From the NCBI RefSeq assembly GCF_031954525.1, contig NZ_CP134867.1:434001-498000 (forward strand): a stretch of 64,000 nt of DNA. Reading direction: 5' to 3'. This stretch comes from Dyella sp. BiH032. Its GTDB lineage: Bacteria; Pseudomonadota; Gammaproteobacteria; Xanthomonadales; Rhodanobacteraceae. A model generated the notes under the pieces. The model did no database searches and was not told the origin of the DNA. It worked only from the letters and a program-made list of their open reading frames with translations. This document shows positions 46,644-55,152 of the stretch, piece after piece. Position 1 is the first letter of the stretch; every line of letters begins with the position of its first letter. The translations under genes and the position numbers were made by a program.

Positions 46644-47504
46644 ATGACCGGCAGACCCGACTACTACCCCGCCCCGCCGCCCGCGCTGCTCGCCGGCGCC
46701 GAGCGCCTGCCACTGCTGGATGTGCTCACCTCGCCCGTGCCCCTGGGCTTGTTCGATTCGCCGGTGGATCACCGCCACGTGCTCTGCCTGCACCTGGGCG
46801 AGCCGGTGCCGGTGTCGTACCGCGCCGGCCGCGTCGAGCGGCAGGGCACGCGCTTGCACGGGCAGTTCTGCGTGGTGCCGGCCGGCTCCAGCACGCGCTG
46901 GACGCTGACGGCGCCCGCGACCTCCCTGCTGCTGCGCCTGGCGCCCGCGCTGATCGACGAGACCGCCGGAGCCATGGGCGTGGGTGCGTACGACGCCGCG
47001 CTGGCGCCGTCCATCCACGTACGCGACCCGCAGGTGGAGCGCATCGGCTGGATGATGCAGGCCGAGGAGCGCGACGGGCACCCCGGCGGCCGCCTGTTCG
47101 CCGACAGCCTCGCGTCGGCGCTCGCCGCGCGGTTGCTGGTGCTGCAGACGCGCAAGGCCATGCCGGCTTCGGCGCGCAGTCTGCCGGCGTGGCGGTTGCG
47201 CCGCGTGCTCGAATACGTAGAGGCGCATCTGGACGAAGACCTCACGCTGCCGCAACTGGCCGCCGTCGCCGGTTACAGCCTTTCCCACTTCAAGCCGCTG
47301 TTCCGCCAGGCCACCGGCCTGCCGGCGCACCGCTTCGTGATGGAGCGGCGCGTCGAACGCGCACGCCTTCGCCTGCAAGAAGGCCGCCTCAGCCTGACCG
47401 CCATCGCCGCGGAAGCCGGCTTCGCGCACGCCGGCCACATGGCGCGCTGCATGAGGCGCGTGCTAGGCGCAAGCCCGTCGCAGATCGCGGGAACGGCGCG
47501 CTGA
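46644..47504 (+). CDS. AraC-family transcriptional regulator
   Basis: A 286-residue regulator with an N-terminal sensor part (DSPVDHRHVLCLHLGEPVPV, FCVVPAGSSTRWTL, cupin-like) and a C-terminal AraC DNA-binding domain (LPQLAAVAGYSLSHFKPLFR and IAAEAGFAHAGHMARCMRRV). The start at 46644 is preferred because CGAAGG lies nine bases upstream; in-frame ATGs at 46590 and 46635 are alternatives. It is divergent from the His-lacking hydrolase gene and is the likely regulator of it. Confidence 0.88.
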   Translation: MTGRPDYYPAPPPALLAGAERLPLLDVLTSPVPLGLFDSPVDHRHVLCLHLGEPVPVSYRAGRVERQGTRLHGQFCVVPAGSSTRWTLTAPATSLLLRLAPALIDETAGAMGVGAYDAALAPSIHVRDPQVERIGWMMQAEERDGHPGGRLFADSLASALAARLLVLQTRKAMPASARSLPAWRLRRVLEYVEAHLDEDLTLPQLAAVAGYSLSHFKPLFRQATGLPAHRFVMERRVERARLRLQEGRLSLTAIAAEAGFAHAGHMARCMRRVLGASPSQIAGTAR

Positions 47505-47653
47505 CGCACCGCGACGGGTGCGCCTGCGGCCGCTGAGCGCGAGATAACGCGCGGCCGGCCCATGCTCCCGGTGTGCGCCCCGTCAAGCTTTGGTCGCCAT
47601 GGCCGACCTATGTTGGCTACAGTGTCGGGCTGATCCGCAGCGAAAACGCGTCA

Positions 47654-48181
47654 ATGGAAACCCATCGAGCCACTCCGCCTCCCCGCCGTTCCGCCGGCCC
47701 GCAGGGCACGCGGCTGTTTTCGGCCGAGGAGCTGAGCCGCCTCGCGGCGGAGACCGCGCCGGCCGCCGCCGGCCGCGCCAGCGCCGAGGAGCCGGTGCTG
47801 GAAGGTGCCTCGCCGGGCCTGGAAGGGCACCGCTTCGTGCTGCGGCCGGGACGCCAGACGGTGGGCCGGGGCGGGCACAACGACGTGGTGATCGACGACC
47901 TGAGCGTGTCGTCCACGCACGCCTGGATCATGAACCAGCAGGGCCACTACGTGGTCATGAACACGCTGTCGACCAACGGCACCTTCGTGAACGGCGAGCG
48001 CGTGCACGAGGCGCCGCTCCGCCACGGCGACCGCGTGCGCTTCGGCCAGGCGGAACTGGTCTTCCTGACCCGCGAGCCCGGCCGCCGGATGGGCAGCGTC
48101 ACCGGTTGGCTGGTGGCCGCCGTGCTGGTCGCCCTGGCCGGCGCCGCGGCGCTGGTCTGGTGGATGACGACGCGCGCATGA
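47654..48181 (+). CDS. FHA-domain membrane protein
   Basis: A 175-residue protein with a Pro/Ala-rich N-terminus, an FHA phosphothreonine-binding domain (about 60-145; QTVGRGGHNDVVIDD, SVSSTHAWI, NTLSTNGTFVNGERV) and one C-terminal membrane helix (about 153-172). FHA domains recognise phosphothreonine made by kinases such as the one encoded next, which starts inside its stop codon (ATGA). ATG 47654 is chosen because upstream sequence has no FHA-like character; the Shine-Dalgarno there is weak. Confidence 0.87.
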   Translation: METHRATPPPRRSAGPQGTRLFSAEELSRLAAETAPAAAGRASAEEPVLEGASPGLEGHRFVLRPGRQTVGRGGHNDVVIDDLSVSSTHAWIMNQQGHYVVMNTLSTNGTFVNGERVHEAPLRHGDRVRFGQAELVFLTREPGRRMGSVTGWLVAAVLVALAGAAALVWWMTTRA

Positions 48182-49854
48182 GCGCCGTTCCGCGGACGAT
48201 CGGCCGCTACCGCATCGATGGCGTACTCGGCGAAGGCGCCATGGCGGTGGTCTATGCCGGTTTCGATCCGGGCATCGACCGCCCGGTCGCGATCAAGTGC
48301 CTGCACCGCCATGCCGCGGCCGAACAGGGTTCGCACGATCGCCTGCTGGCCGAGGCGCGTGCCGCGGGCCAGCTCGTGCATCCGAACATCGTCACCATCT
48401 TCGATACGGGGCGGACTGCTGACGGCCGCGCCTACATCGCGATGGAGCGGCTGCCGGGCGAGACCCTGGCCAGCCGCGTCGCGCGCGAAGGCCTGCCGCC
48501 GCTGGAAGTGGTGATCGAACTGGCCTCGCAGATGGCCGCCGCGCTGGACTACGCGCACGGCCAGGGCGTGCTTCACCACGACGTGAAGCCCGAGAACATC
48601 ATGCTGGCCGACGACTGGCATTACGCGAAGCTGAGCGACTTCGGCATCGCCGAGCGCCGCGCCGCCGGCGAGGGCGACAGCGGCATCGTGGGCGGCACGC
48701 CCGCGTACATGGCGCCGGAGCGCCTGCGCGGCGAAGCGGCCGATCCGCGCAGCGACCTGTTCTCGCTCGGCGTGGTGCTGTACTGGCTGGTCACCGGCAA
48801 GCTGCCGTGGCCGGACATCCCGGACATCAAGCGTCTGCTGCGCGAACGCCAGCGGCTGCCGCGGCCGTCCATCGCGCCGGTCGACCCGGCCACGCCGGCG
48901 ATGCTAGTGGGCATCGTGCGCACCTTGCTGGCGCCGGAACCCGGCGCGCGTTACCAGCGCGGCGCGGAAATCATCGACGACCTGCGCCTGGCGCGGCGCG
49001 AGTACGAACGCACGCACGAATCCACCCTGGCTGCCGGCATCATCTCGCTGCGCACGCGCTGGATCGGCGCGCTGGGCGCGACACTGTGCGTGGTGCTGCT
49101 GGCGGGACTGGCGGCGATCTACGCCAAACAGAACGCCGCCGTCAGCGGCCTGGCGACGGACTTCGGCGGTTCGCTGGGCCGCATGGTCGCCAGCCAGTCG
49201 GCGGAGAACCTGCTGCTGGGCGACGACGCGGCGACGCGCGCGCTGGTGCAGGACGTCTCGCGCAACCAGCAGATCCACTACCTGGCCATCGCCAACCGCA
49301 CCGGCAAGGTGGTGGCGAGCACGGCGCCGGCGGAAGTCGGCGCCGTGCTGCCCACCGCGCCGGCCGCGACACGCGCGCTGGAAGGTGGCGTGACCAGCTA
49401 CCAGGGCCGCGTGGACGGCGCGCGCGACGAGGCGATGCTGCTGTTCGACGTGCCGATCCGTTACCAGGACAAGGACGTCGGCGCGCTGCGCCTGGGCGTG
49501 AGCCGCGCGCCACTGGTCGCCGCACAGCACACCACGTTCTGGGTGATCGTCGCGGTACTGGTGCTGACGCTGGCGGCGATGGTCGGCGCGGCGTACGTGC
49601 TGTTCCGCCGGCCGCTGGCGCTGCTGGGCATGCTGGGCGAGGCGATGATGCGCGTCGCGCGCGGCGAGTTCGGCTACCGCATCCGCCTGGCGCGGCGCGA
49701 CGAACTGGGCCGGCTGTTCGCCACGTTCAACCTGATGAACGGCGCGCTGCAGGCGCGGCAGACGGGCGATGTTCCCACCGCCTCGCGCGCTGCCGCCGAT
49801 GCCGCGTCGCAGCCCACGCTGGTGCTGCAGGGCGACGAAGAAACCCTGCGCTGA
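48178..49854 (+). CDS. Membrane Ser/Thr protein kinase with periplasmic sensor and terminal HAMP domain
   Basis: A 558-residue kinase. The N-terminal catalytic domain (about 9-265) has GEGAMAVVY, AIK and DFG motifs. The catalytic loop reads HHDVKPEN (133-140), with His134 in place of Arg of the usual HRD. Two membrane helices (about 295-315 and 452-475) enclose a periplasmic sensor resembling a small Cache domain, and a HAMP domain (about 476-530) follows with only a short tail. The order kinase-membrane-sensor-membrane-HAMP is unusual. It overlaps the FHA gene by four bases and faces the PP2C/LysM pair. Confidence 0.9.
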   Translation: MSAVPRTIGRYRIDGVLGEGAMAVVYAGFDPGIDRPVAIKCLHRHAAAEQGSHDRLLAEARAAGQLVHPNIVTIFDTGRTADGRAYIAMERLPGETLASRVAREGLPPLEVVIELASQMAAALDYAHGQGVLHHDVKPENIMLADDWHYAKLSDFGIAERRAAGEGDSGIVGGTPAYMAPERLRGEAADPRSDLFSLGVVLYWLVTGKLPWPDIPDIKRLLRERQRLPRPSIAPVDPATPAMLVGIVRTLLAPEPGARYQRGAEIIDDLRLARREYERTHESTLAAGIISLRTRWIGALGATLCVVLLAGLAAIYAKQNAAVSGLATDFGGSLGRMVASQSAENLLLGDDAATRALVQDVSRNQQIHYLAIANRTGKVVASTAPAEVGAVLPTAPAATRALEGGVTSYQGRVDGARDEAMLLFDVPIRYQDKDVGALRLGVSRAPLVAAQHTTFWVIVAVLVLTLAAMVGAAYVLFRRPLALLGMLGEAMMRVARGEFGYRIRLARRDELGRLFATFNLMNGALQARQTGDVPTASRAAADAASQPTLVLQGDEETLR

Positions 49855-49860
49855 GCGGGG

Positions 49861-50820
49861 TCAGAGCTGCTTGAGGCGCTGCTTCAGTTCGACCGCGCGG
49901 GCGCGATAGATCACCGCGCGCTCGTAGCCCGGATCGATGTCCAGCACGTGGTCCCACAACGCGATGGCCTGGTCCAGCTTCTGGTCGCGATACAGCAGCA
50001 CGGCGCGCTCGTGGTACGAGGACAGCAGCTGTTCGCGCAAGGGCTGGTCGCCCGCAGGCTTGAGGTGCGGATCGAGCTTCAGCGCCTGGTCCAGGCGCGC
50101 CAGGGCGTCGCTCTTGCGGCCCTGCTTCAGCAGCGCAGCGCTTTCGGATTGCAGCCGCAGCGCGCGGCTGTAGGCGTCGCCATCGCCTGGCGCCGTTGCC
50201 GCCGGCGGGTCGGCGTCCGCCGGCGCGGCATGCACCACCAGCGTGTCCGCGGCGGGCGCGCGCGCCGGCGCGGTGGGCAGGCGCACCGTGTCGCCCGTGT
50301 GCAGCGCGGACGGATTGGTGGAACCGTTGTAACGGGCCAGCACCAGGAAGCGGTTGGCATCGCCGAGGTAGCGCGCGGCCAGCGTGCTGTACGAATCGCC
50401 GGGCTGCACCACGTACATGCGCGACGCCGTGCCCAGCGCGTCGCGCGGGTCGACGGTGAGCTGGCGCAGCAGGCCCTGCGCCGCACGGTCGTTCGGATAC
50501 CGGGCCAGGTATTCCCGCAGGCGCCGCTCGCCTTCGGCATAGCGGCCGCGTTGCAGGTAGGTGTTGGTGATGATCGTCGGCGACAGCAGGCTGCCGTCGC
50601 GGTTGTCCTCGGGCGCGGCGGCCGGCGCCGTCGGGCCGCCGCCCAGCGCTTCGCTGACCTCGGAACGGATGACGCTCACTCGCGCGCAGCCGGCCAGCGC
50701 GAGCACGAACCCAAGCAGCGCGACTTGCCGAAAACCCCGTCCCGCGCGCCGCACTTGCCACGAACCGACGACCGGCCACTCCACGAACCACGAACCCAGC
50801 ACGTTCTTCCCCTGTTTCAT
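49861..50820 (-). CDS. LysM- and TPR-containing lipoprotein
   Basis: A 319-residue lipoprotein; the lipobox LAGC lies after a long positively charged leader (Cys near residue 45). A LysM domain (YVVQPGDSYSTLAARYLGDA ... LHTGDTVRLP) suggests peptidoglycan binding. TPR-like helices lie before and after it (YAEGERRLREYLARYPNDRA; ALARLDQALKLDPHLKP, AIALWDHVLDIDPGYERAV). ATG 50820 overlaps the PP2C stop (ATGA), so both are co-translated. It converges with the kinase gene, whose end is six bases away. Confidence 0.88.
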   Translation of the reverse strand: MKQGKNVLGSWFVEWPVVGSWQVRRAGRGFRQVALLGFVLALAGCARVSVIRSEVSEALGGGPTAPAAAPEDNRDGSLLSPTIITNTYLQRGRYAEGERRLREYLARYPNDRAAQGLLRQLTVDPRDALGTASRMYVVQPGDSYSTLAARYLGDANRFLVLARYNGSTNPSALHTGDTVRLPTAPARAPAADTLVVHAAPADADPPAATAPGDGDAYSRALRLQSESAALLKQGRKSDALARLDQALKLDPHLKPAGDQPLREQLLSSYHERAVLLYRDQKLDQAIALWDHVLDIDPGYERAVIYRARAVELKQRLKQL

Positions 50821-51692
50821 CCGGCGGCACCGGCTCGCACCCTGCGCCGCCCCAAAGCCGCGGCCTTCCGGACCGCCTGCCCCACCGCGTGCGTCCATCG
50901 CGCCGGCCAGCCCTGCGGGCCCGGCCGGGCGAAGATCAGCGCGACATTATCGCCCTCCTGGCCACCGCGTGTGAGGGCAAGCCGCAGGGCCTCGCGCAGT
51001 GCGGCCTCCTGGTCGGATCGTGCGGACAGCAGGCCCAGCTCCGCCGCGCTCAGCTGCGCCCAGACGCCGTCGCTGCACAGCACGAAGCGCTCGCCTGCGC
51101 CCAGTACGGCGCAGCCGTGTTCGACCACCGGCGCGTCCGGCCCGCCGAGGCCGCGCAGCAGCTTGTGCTGGTCGGGATCGGCGGCGAGCCTGGCGTCGTC
51201 CTGTTCCGCGCCGCGCCGGCGCCGCGCCGCCACGCTGTGGTCTTCCGTGCGGCCGAGCAAACGCGCGCCACGAAAACGGTAGAGCCGGCTGTCGCCGACA
51301 TGGGCCCAGGCGACCTGCCGGCCGCGTACCAGCAGCGCGACCACCGTGGAATGCGGCGCGCCCCGGGCGACGCGTTCGCCGCGGCGGCGCAGCTCGGCGT
51401 GCGCTTCCTGGCAGAGCGCCTCGAGGAACAGCGGGCCGGGCTGGCTCCGCCAGCTACGCGCTTCCCACAGGCGCCGCGCGACGTTCACCACGCCTTCGGA
51501 AGCCAATTCGCCCGCGCCTTCGCCGCCCATGCCGTCGGCCAGTACCAGCAGGTAGGCCTGTTCGGCCGCATCGTGCAGGCAGGCCAGATCGTCCTGCTGC
51601 GTGGCCCGTCCGCCGCGCGCGCGTCCGGCGGCCACCTGCGGCACGGCCTGAAAGTTGATCGCATCGTCCACCGCTTCCCCCTGTCCAGGCAT
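50817..51692 (-). CDS. PP2C-family Ser/Thr protein phosphatase
   Basis: A 291-residue PP2C/PPM phosphatase with the metal-binding motifs LVLADGMGGEGAGELAS, HVGDSRLYRFR, LCSDGVWAQL and GDNVALI, all with their Asp residues. It would reverse phosphorylation by the neighbouring kinase. ATG 51692 is chosen as the last good start before the domain; the longer open frame upstream is not coding. It is translationally coupled to the LysM lipoprotein. Confidence 0.9.
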   Translation of the reverse strand: MPGQGEAVDDAINFQAVPQVAAGRARGGRATQQDDLACLHDAAEQAYLLVLADGMGGEGAGELASEGVVNVARRLWEARSWRSQPGPLFLEALCQEAHAELRRRGERVARGAPHSTVVALLVRGRQVAWAHVGDSRLYRFRGARLLGRTEDHSVAARRRRGAEQDDARLAADPDQHKLLRGLGGPDAPVVEHGCAVLGAGERFVLCSDGVWAQLSAAELGLLSARSDQEAALREALRLALTRGGQEGDNVALIFARPGPQGWPARWTHAVGQAVRKAAALGRRRVRAGAAG

Positions 51693-51783
51693 GGCTGCGG
51701 GGCGCCACCTTACGGAAGTCGCGGGCTCGATACCTTGTGCCGGCTCGCGCTCTGGCGATCGGACAGGGGGCGGAAACGCGGCG

Positions 51784-52056
51784 TTATTCCGGCGAGGGTT
51801 CCAGTTCCACCGGCGCGGCGTGGCTCTCGCGCAGCGCAGCAAGCAGCTTCGCGCCGCCGTAGGTGACCCGCAGGTACACCGTGCGCCCGTCCGTTTCGGT
51901 CTTGGCCGGCGCCAGCGAGGCAAGGTCCAGTTCCAGCGGGGCCAGGTAGCCCATCAGGATCAGCCGCCCCGCCTCCTTCGCCTCGACATCGTGCAGCTCG
52001 CCGCTGTCGATCAGAACGAGCGTCTCGATGTCCTTCGGGTTGAGTTCGATGGGCAT
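51784..52056 (-). CDS. Small conserved-looking hypothetical protein
   Basis: A 90-residue protein starting MPIELNPKDIETLVLIDSGE, acidic, with mixed alpha/beta character. GGGGG precedes ATG 52056. It lies 91 bases upstream of the PP2C gene on the same strand and may belong to that operon. No family recognised. Confidence 0.6.
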   Translation of the reverse strand: MPIELNPKDIETLVLIDSGELHDVEAKEAGRLILMGYLAPLELDLASLAPAKTETDGRTVYLRVTYGGAKLLAALRESHAAPVELEPSPE

Positions 52057-52248
52057 AGGCCCCCCTGCATGGCCACGCCGGCTCTTCGACGACGCCTGCA
52101 TCCTGCGCCGCCGCGACCGCGGGGTGGTGACCTGGATCAAGCGCGGGCGCGATGGCTTCCCGTTCCGCAGCAGCCCCGACCATGGCGAATCGCCAGCGCA
52201 GAAAACGGCGCAGGGCCTTCGGAAGACCGATGCGAACGGCTACGGCGA

Positions 52249-53112
52249 CTAGGCCGTCGCGATCCGCTTGAATGCTTCGCCCAGCGCCTGCAGGGCCTGG
52301 CGTGAGCGGCGGTCGTTGAGCGCCGTGTACAGCACCACGTCCTGGCTGGGCAGCGGCGGCAGGCCCAGCGTCGCGCCGAGATCGACGGTACCGCCCGGCG
52401 CCGCGCGCCGGGCGAGTAACGCGATCGCGAACCCGGCCGCCGCGGCGGCGCCGAGCACCGCGGCACCTTTGCCGATGAAGACCTCGGTCCAGGGGATGCC
52501 GGCCTGGTCCAGCGCGCGCACGGCGGCGGCGCGGATGCTGCAGGATTCGCCCTGCGTCGACAGCGGCAGGGGTTCGCCGGGCCGCGGGCGCCAGCCAGCG
52601 GCGCCGATCCAGGCGAACTGCTCGCGGTAGAGCAGTTCGCCTTGCTGGTTGCGGTTTTCCGGCTGCACCACCAGCGCAGCGTCCAGGGCGCCTTCCTCGT
52701 AGGCCTGCATCACTTCGCGCGAGCCGGCCACGCGCAGTTCCAGCAGCAGCTGCGGATCGTGTTCGTTCATGTGGCGCAGCAGCGCCGGCAGTTCGCTGCC
52801 GACGATCAGCTGGCTGATGCCCACCGTGAGCCGCCGCCGTTCCGCCTGGAACGAGGCCACCGCCCGCTCGTGCGCACCGACCAGCGAGCGTGCCGCATCG
52901 AGGAACAGCGCGCCCTCCGCCGACAGCCGCACGCGCCGCGGCGTGCGCTCCAGCAGGCGCCGGCCCAGCTGCTCCTCCAGCCGGCGCAGCTTGAGGCTGA
53001 TGGCCGATTGCGTGGTGGCGAGCGCCTCCGCCGCGCGCGTGAAGCTCTGCAGGTCGGCGGTGAGGACGAAGGCTTTGACGGCGTCGAGATCGAGTGCTTT
53101 GGAGGAGTTCAT
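52249..53112 (-). CDS. LysR-family transcriptional regulator
   Basis: A 287-residue LysR regulator with helix-turn-helix AVKAFVLTADLQSFTRAAEA, TTQSAISLKLRRLEEQLG and an effector domain resembling the amino-acid exporter/ArgP-like branch. ATG 53112 matches the usual LysR start (LDLDAVKAF); the frame before it lacks coding character. It is divergent from the LacI gene with 160 bases between. Its target is unknown. Confidence 0.88.
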   Translation of the reverse strand: MNSSKALDLDAVKAFVLTADLQSFTRAAEALATTQSAISLKLRRLEEQLGRRLLERTPRRVRLSAEGALFLDAARSLVGAHERAVASFQAERRRLTVGISQLIVGSELPALLRHMNEHDPQLLLELRVAGSREVMQAYEEGALDAALVVQPENRNQQGELLYREQFAWIGAAGWRPRPGEPLPLSTQGESCSIRAAAVRALDQAGIPWTEVFIGKGAAVLGAAAAAGFAIALLARRAAPGGTVDLGATLGLPPLPSQDVVLYTALNDRRSRQALQALGEAFKRIATA

Positions 53113-53272
53113 CGCGGCATGTCCGTGGACCGGCGGGGGAGCGGGCGTTCGCGCAGATACTTTCGACCGCGGGCGCCGGTAGGCCGCCGACGCGGCATCG
53201 ACGTGGCCGCGTCCTTGTAAACGATCCGCCGCGGCAGGCATAGTCCCGCGGACGGGGATGTGGGGAGCATGC

Positions 53273-54298
53273 ATGCGGGTCCGCCTTGAAGACGTAGCGC
53301 GCGCGACGGGCGTGTCGCCCAAGACGGTGTCCCGCGTCCTGAACGACGAGCCGTCGGTGAAGGAGTCCACGCGCAAGAAAGTGCTGGCTGCGATGGAGGC
53401 GATGAACTACCGCCCCAGTCCCGCCGCGCGCGGGCTCGCCGGCAGCCGTTCGTTCCTCGTCGCGATGCTCTACGACAACAACGACAACCCGGCGTCGACC
53501 TACCTGGCGGAGATCCAGGATGGCGTGCTCGACGCCTGCGACGCCAACCGCTACAGCATGATGGTGTGCCCCTTGCGCACGCGCGGGCAGGACCTGATCC
53601 GCCGCATTGACGCACTGGTGAGCGACCACCACGTGGACGGCATCGTGATGACCCCGCCGCTCACCGACAACGCCACGCTCCTGCGCCGGCTGAAGGAGCA
53701 TGGCGTTCCGTACACCAGCATTTCGCCGCTGCACCGCGAGCACACCATCGGCGTATGCATGGACGAGCAGCAGGCGGCCCGCGCGCTGGTAGAACACCTG
53801 ATCGGACTGGGCCACCGGCGCATCGCGCACATCCTCGGCATCGCCAACCACGGCGCCAGCCGCTGGCGCCTGCAGGGCTACAAGGACGCGCTGGCCGGTG
53901 CCGGCCTGCCGTACGACGAGGACTACGTCGTGCAAGGCGAATTCAGCTTCGGCTCCGGCGTGCTCGCCGCGCGCGAGCTGTTCGAATTGCCGCATCCGCC
54001 GACAGCCATCTTCGCCGCGAACGACGACATGGCCGCCGGTGTGATGTGGGCGGCGAACGAGCGCGGCTTGAAGGTGCCGCGCGATCTTTCCGTCTGCGGT
54101 TTCGACGACACGCCGCTGGCGACGCAGCTGTGGCCGCCGCTGACCACGGTGCGGCAGCCGAGCCGGGAGATGGGGAAGCTCGCGACCTTGCAGTTGATGG
54201 ACAAGTTGCGCGGGCGCGGCACGGGCTTGCTGTTGCAGGTGCCGTATGCGTTGCAGTTGAGGGAGTCGACGGGGAAGGTGCCGCGGGGGAAGGGGTGA
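53273..54298 (+). CDS. LacI-family transcriptional repressor
   Basis: A 341-residue LacI-type repressor: helix-turn-helix RLEDVARATGVSPKTVSRVL, hinge helix SPAARGLAGSRS, and a sugar-binding domain (VDGIVMTPPLTDN, RRIAHILG, AIFAANDDMAAGVMW, LSVCGFDDTPLA). GGGGAG is five bases before ATG 53273. The two TGACAGCGCTGTCA palindromes downstream, before the GH3 and TonB-receptor genes, are typical LacI operators with central CG and are the likely targets. The last 30 codons shift to G-ending triplets. Confidence 0.92.
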   Translation: MRVRLEDVARATGVSPKTVSRVLNDEPSVKESTRKKVLAAMEAMNYRPSPAARGLAGSRSFLVAMLYDNNDNPASTYLAEIQDGVLDACDANRYSMMVCPLRTRGQDLIRRIDALVSDHHVDGIVMTPPLTDNATLLRRLKEHGVPYTSISPLHREHTIGVCMDEQQAARALVEHLIGLGHRRIAHILGIANHGASRWRLQGYKDALAGAGLPYDEDYVVQGEFSFGSGVLAARELFELPHPPTAIFAANDDMAAGVMWAANERGLKVPRDLSVCGFDDTPLATQLWPPLTTVRQPSREMGKLATLQLMDKLRGRGTGLLLQVPYALQLRESTGKVPRGKG

Positions 54299-54390
54299 GT
54301 TGGCTGGCGCCAACGGGGCGCTGTTTGTGGCGCTTCTTTTCTGCGCGTTTCGCGTTTGCCGTTTCGCGTTTTATCGCTTCGACATAGCCG

Positions 54391-54520
54391 TAGGTTGGGG
54401 TGAGCTTGCGAACCCCAACGTCGGGCGCTGACGATCGCCTCGCCCTCTCATCCTCGTCATTCCGGCGGAGGCCGGAAGCTAGTGGCGATGTGGCTCGGTT
54501 GTCGCCTCGTGGCCAGCGTT
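54391..54520 (+). repeat. Accessory repeat modules preceding family A copy 5
   Basis: A GTAGGTTGGGGTGAGC..ACCCCAAC unit (54391-54419) and a shortened TCGTCATTCCGGCG..GCCGGA unit (54455-54477) joined directly to GTGGCGATG. Compared with copies 3 and 4 about 60 bases between these modules are missing, suggesting deletion between small repeats. Confidence 0.7.
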
Positions 54521-54930
54521 GTCTCGCCCCTTGCGGGGCGAGGGTTTCGCTCTCCTGCCGGAGAGCGAGTTACTTCTTCTTTGCTTGCCCAATCCCCTCA
54601 AGGGGGACCTCGAGAAGAAGTAACCAAGAAGAAAAGGCACCCTGCGCGGCGCCCTCCGCAGCCTACGCTGCTGCGGGTGCGTTGAGGGCTGGCCGGGCTT
54701 TTCGACAGGGCATCCTGCCCTGATCGAAAAGGCGGGGACATCCCTGTCCCCGCCCCGCTTCGCGGGCCTGATCGTCCAGCCCTCACCGCCGCGAAGGGAA
54801 CCCGGGAGATCAAGAGCATTCGGAGCGTCGCTTCGCTCGCTCTTGTTTGGTCGTTGGCTGCTTGCCGCGGTACTGCACTTCTCCTTCTCCCCTCCGGGGA
54901 GAAGGCGGGATGAGGGGCGGGTGCTCGCGG
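54521..54930 (+). repeat. Composite repeat, family A copy 5
   Basis: Complete family A copy. The main palindrome (54569-54622) carries the loop cassette (CCCCTCAAGGGGGACC near 54594). The remaining modules follow as in copies 1-4, ending GGGCGGGTGCTCGCGG. A further CTCTCCC-type palindrome stands alone at about 55014-55036, just before the LacI operator. Confidence 0.88.
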
Positions 54931-55064
54931 CAACGTTTCTACGAAAGCCAAAAAAAGCCCCGTAGATCACCGCAAGATTCAACGCCACGCTCCGCCGGGC
55001 CCCTCACCCCAACCATCTCCCCCGGCGGGGAGAGGGAGCCGGTTCTTTGTGCTGCGCCGCCAAT

Positions 55065-55078
55065 TGACAGCGCTGTCA
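55065..55078 (+). promoter_or_regulatory. LacI-type operator before the GH3 gene
   Basis: A perfect 14-base palindrome TGACAGCGCTGTCA, 75 bases before the GH3 start. The same sequence occurs at 57844-57857. TTGACA (55064-55069) at its left edge could serve as a -35 element, so a bound repressor would block the promoter. The likely protein is the LacI regulator encoded at 53273. Confidence 0.8.
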
Positions 55079-55152
55079 TTTCTGCCAATCTCCCGGCTCT
55101 GAACGGCTCCGGGGGAGGGAGCTGGTCGTTTCCATGGCGAAGGGAGAGGCAC

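Noticed and set aside
52028..52252. Possible 74-codon plus-strand gene opposite the small protein at 51784
   Set aside because: Starts inside the opposite gene, no ribosome-binding site, and no recognisable family; coding signal is too weak.
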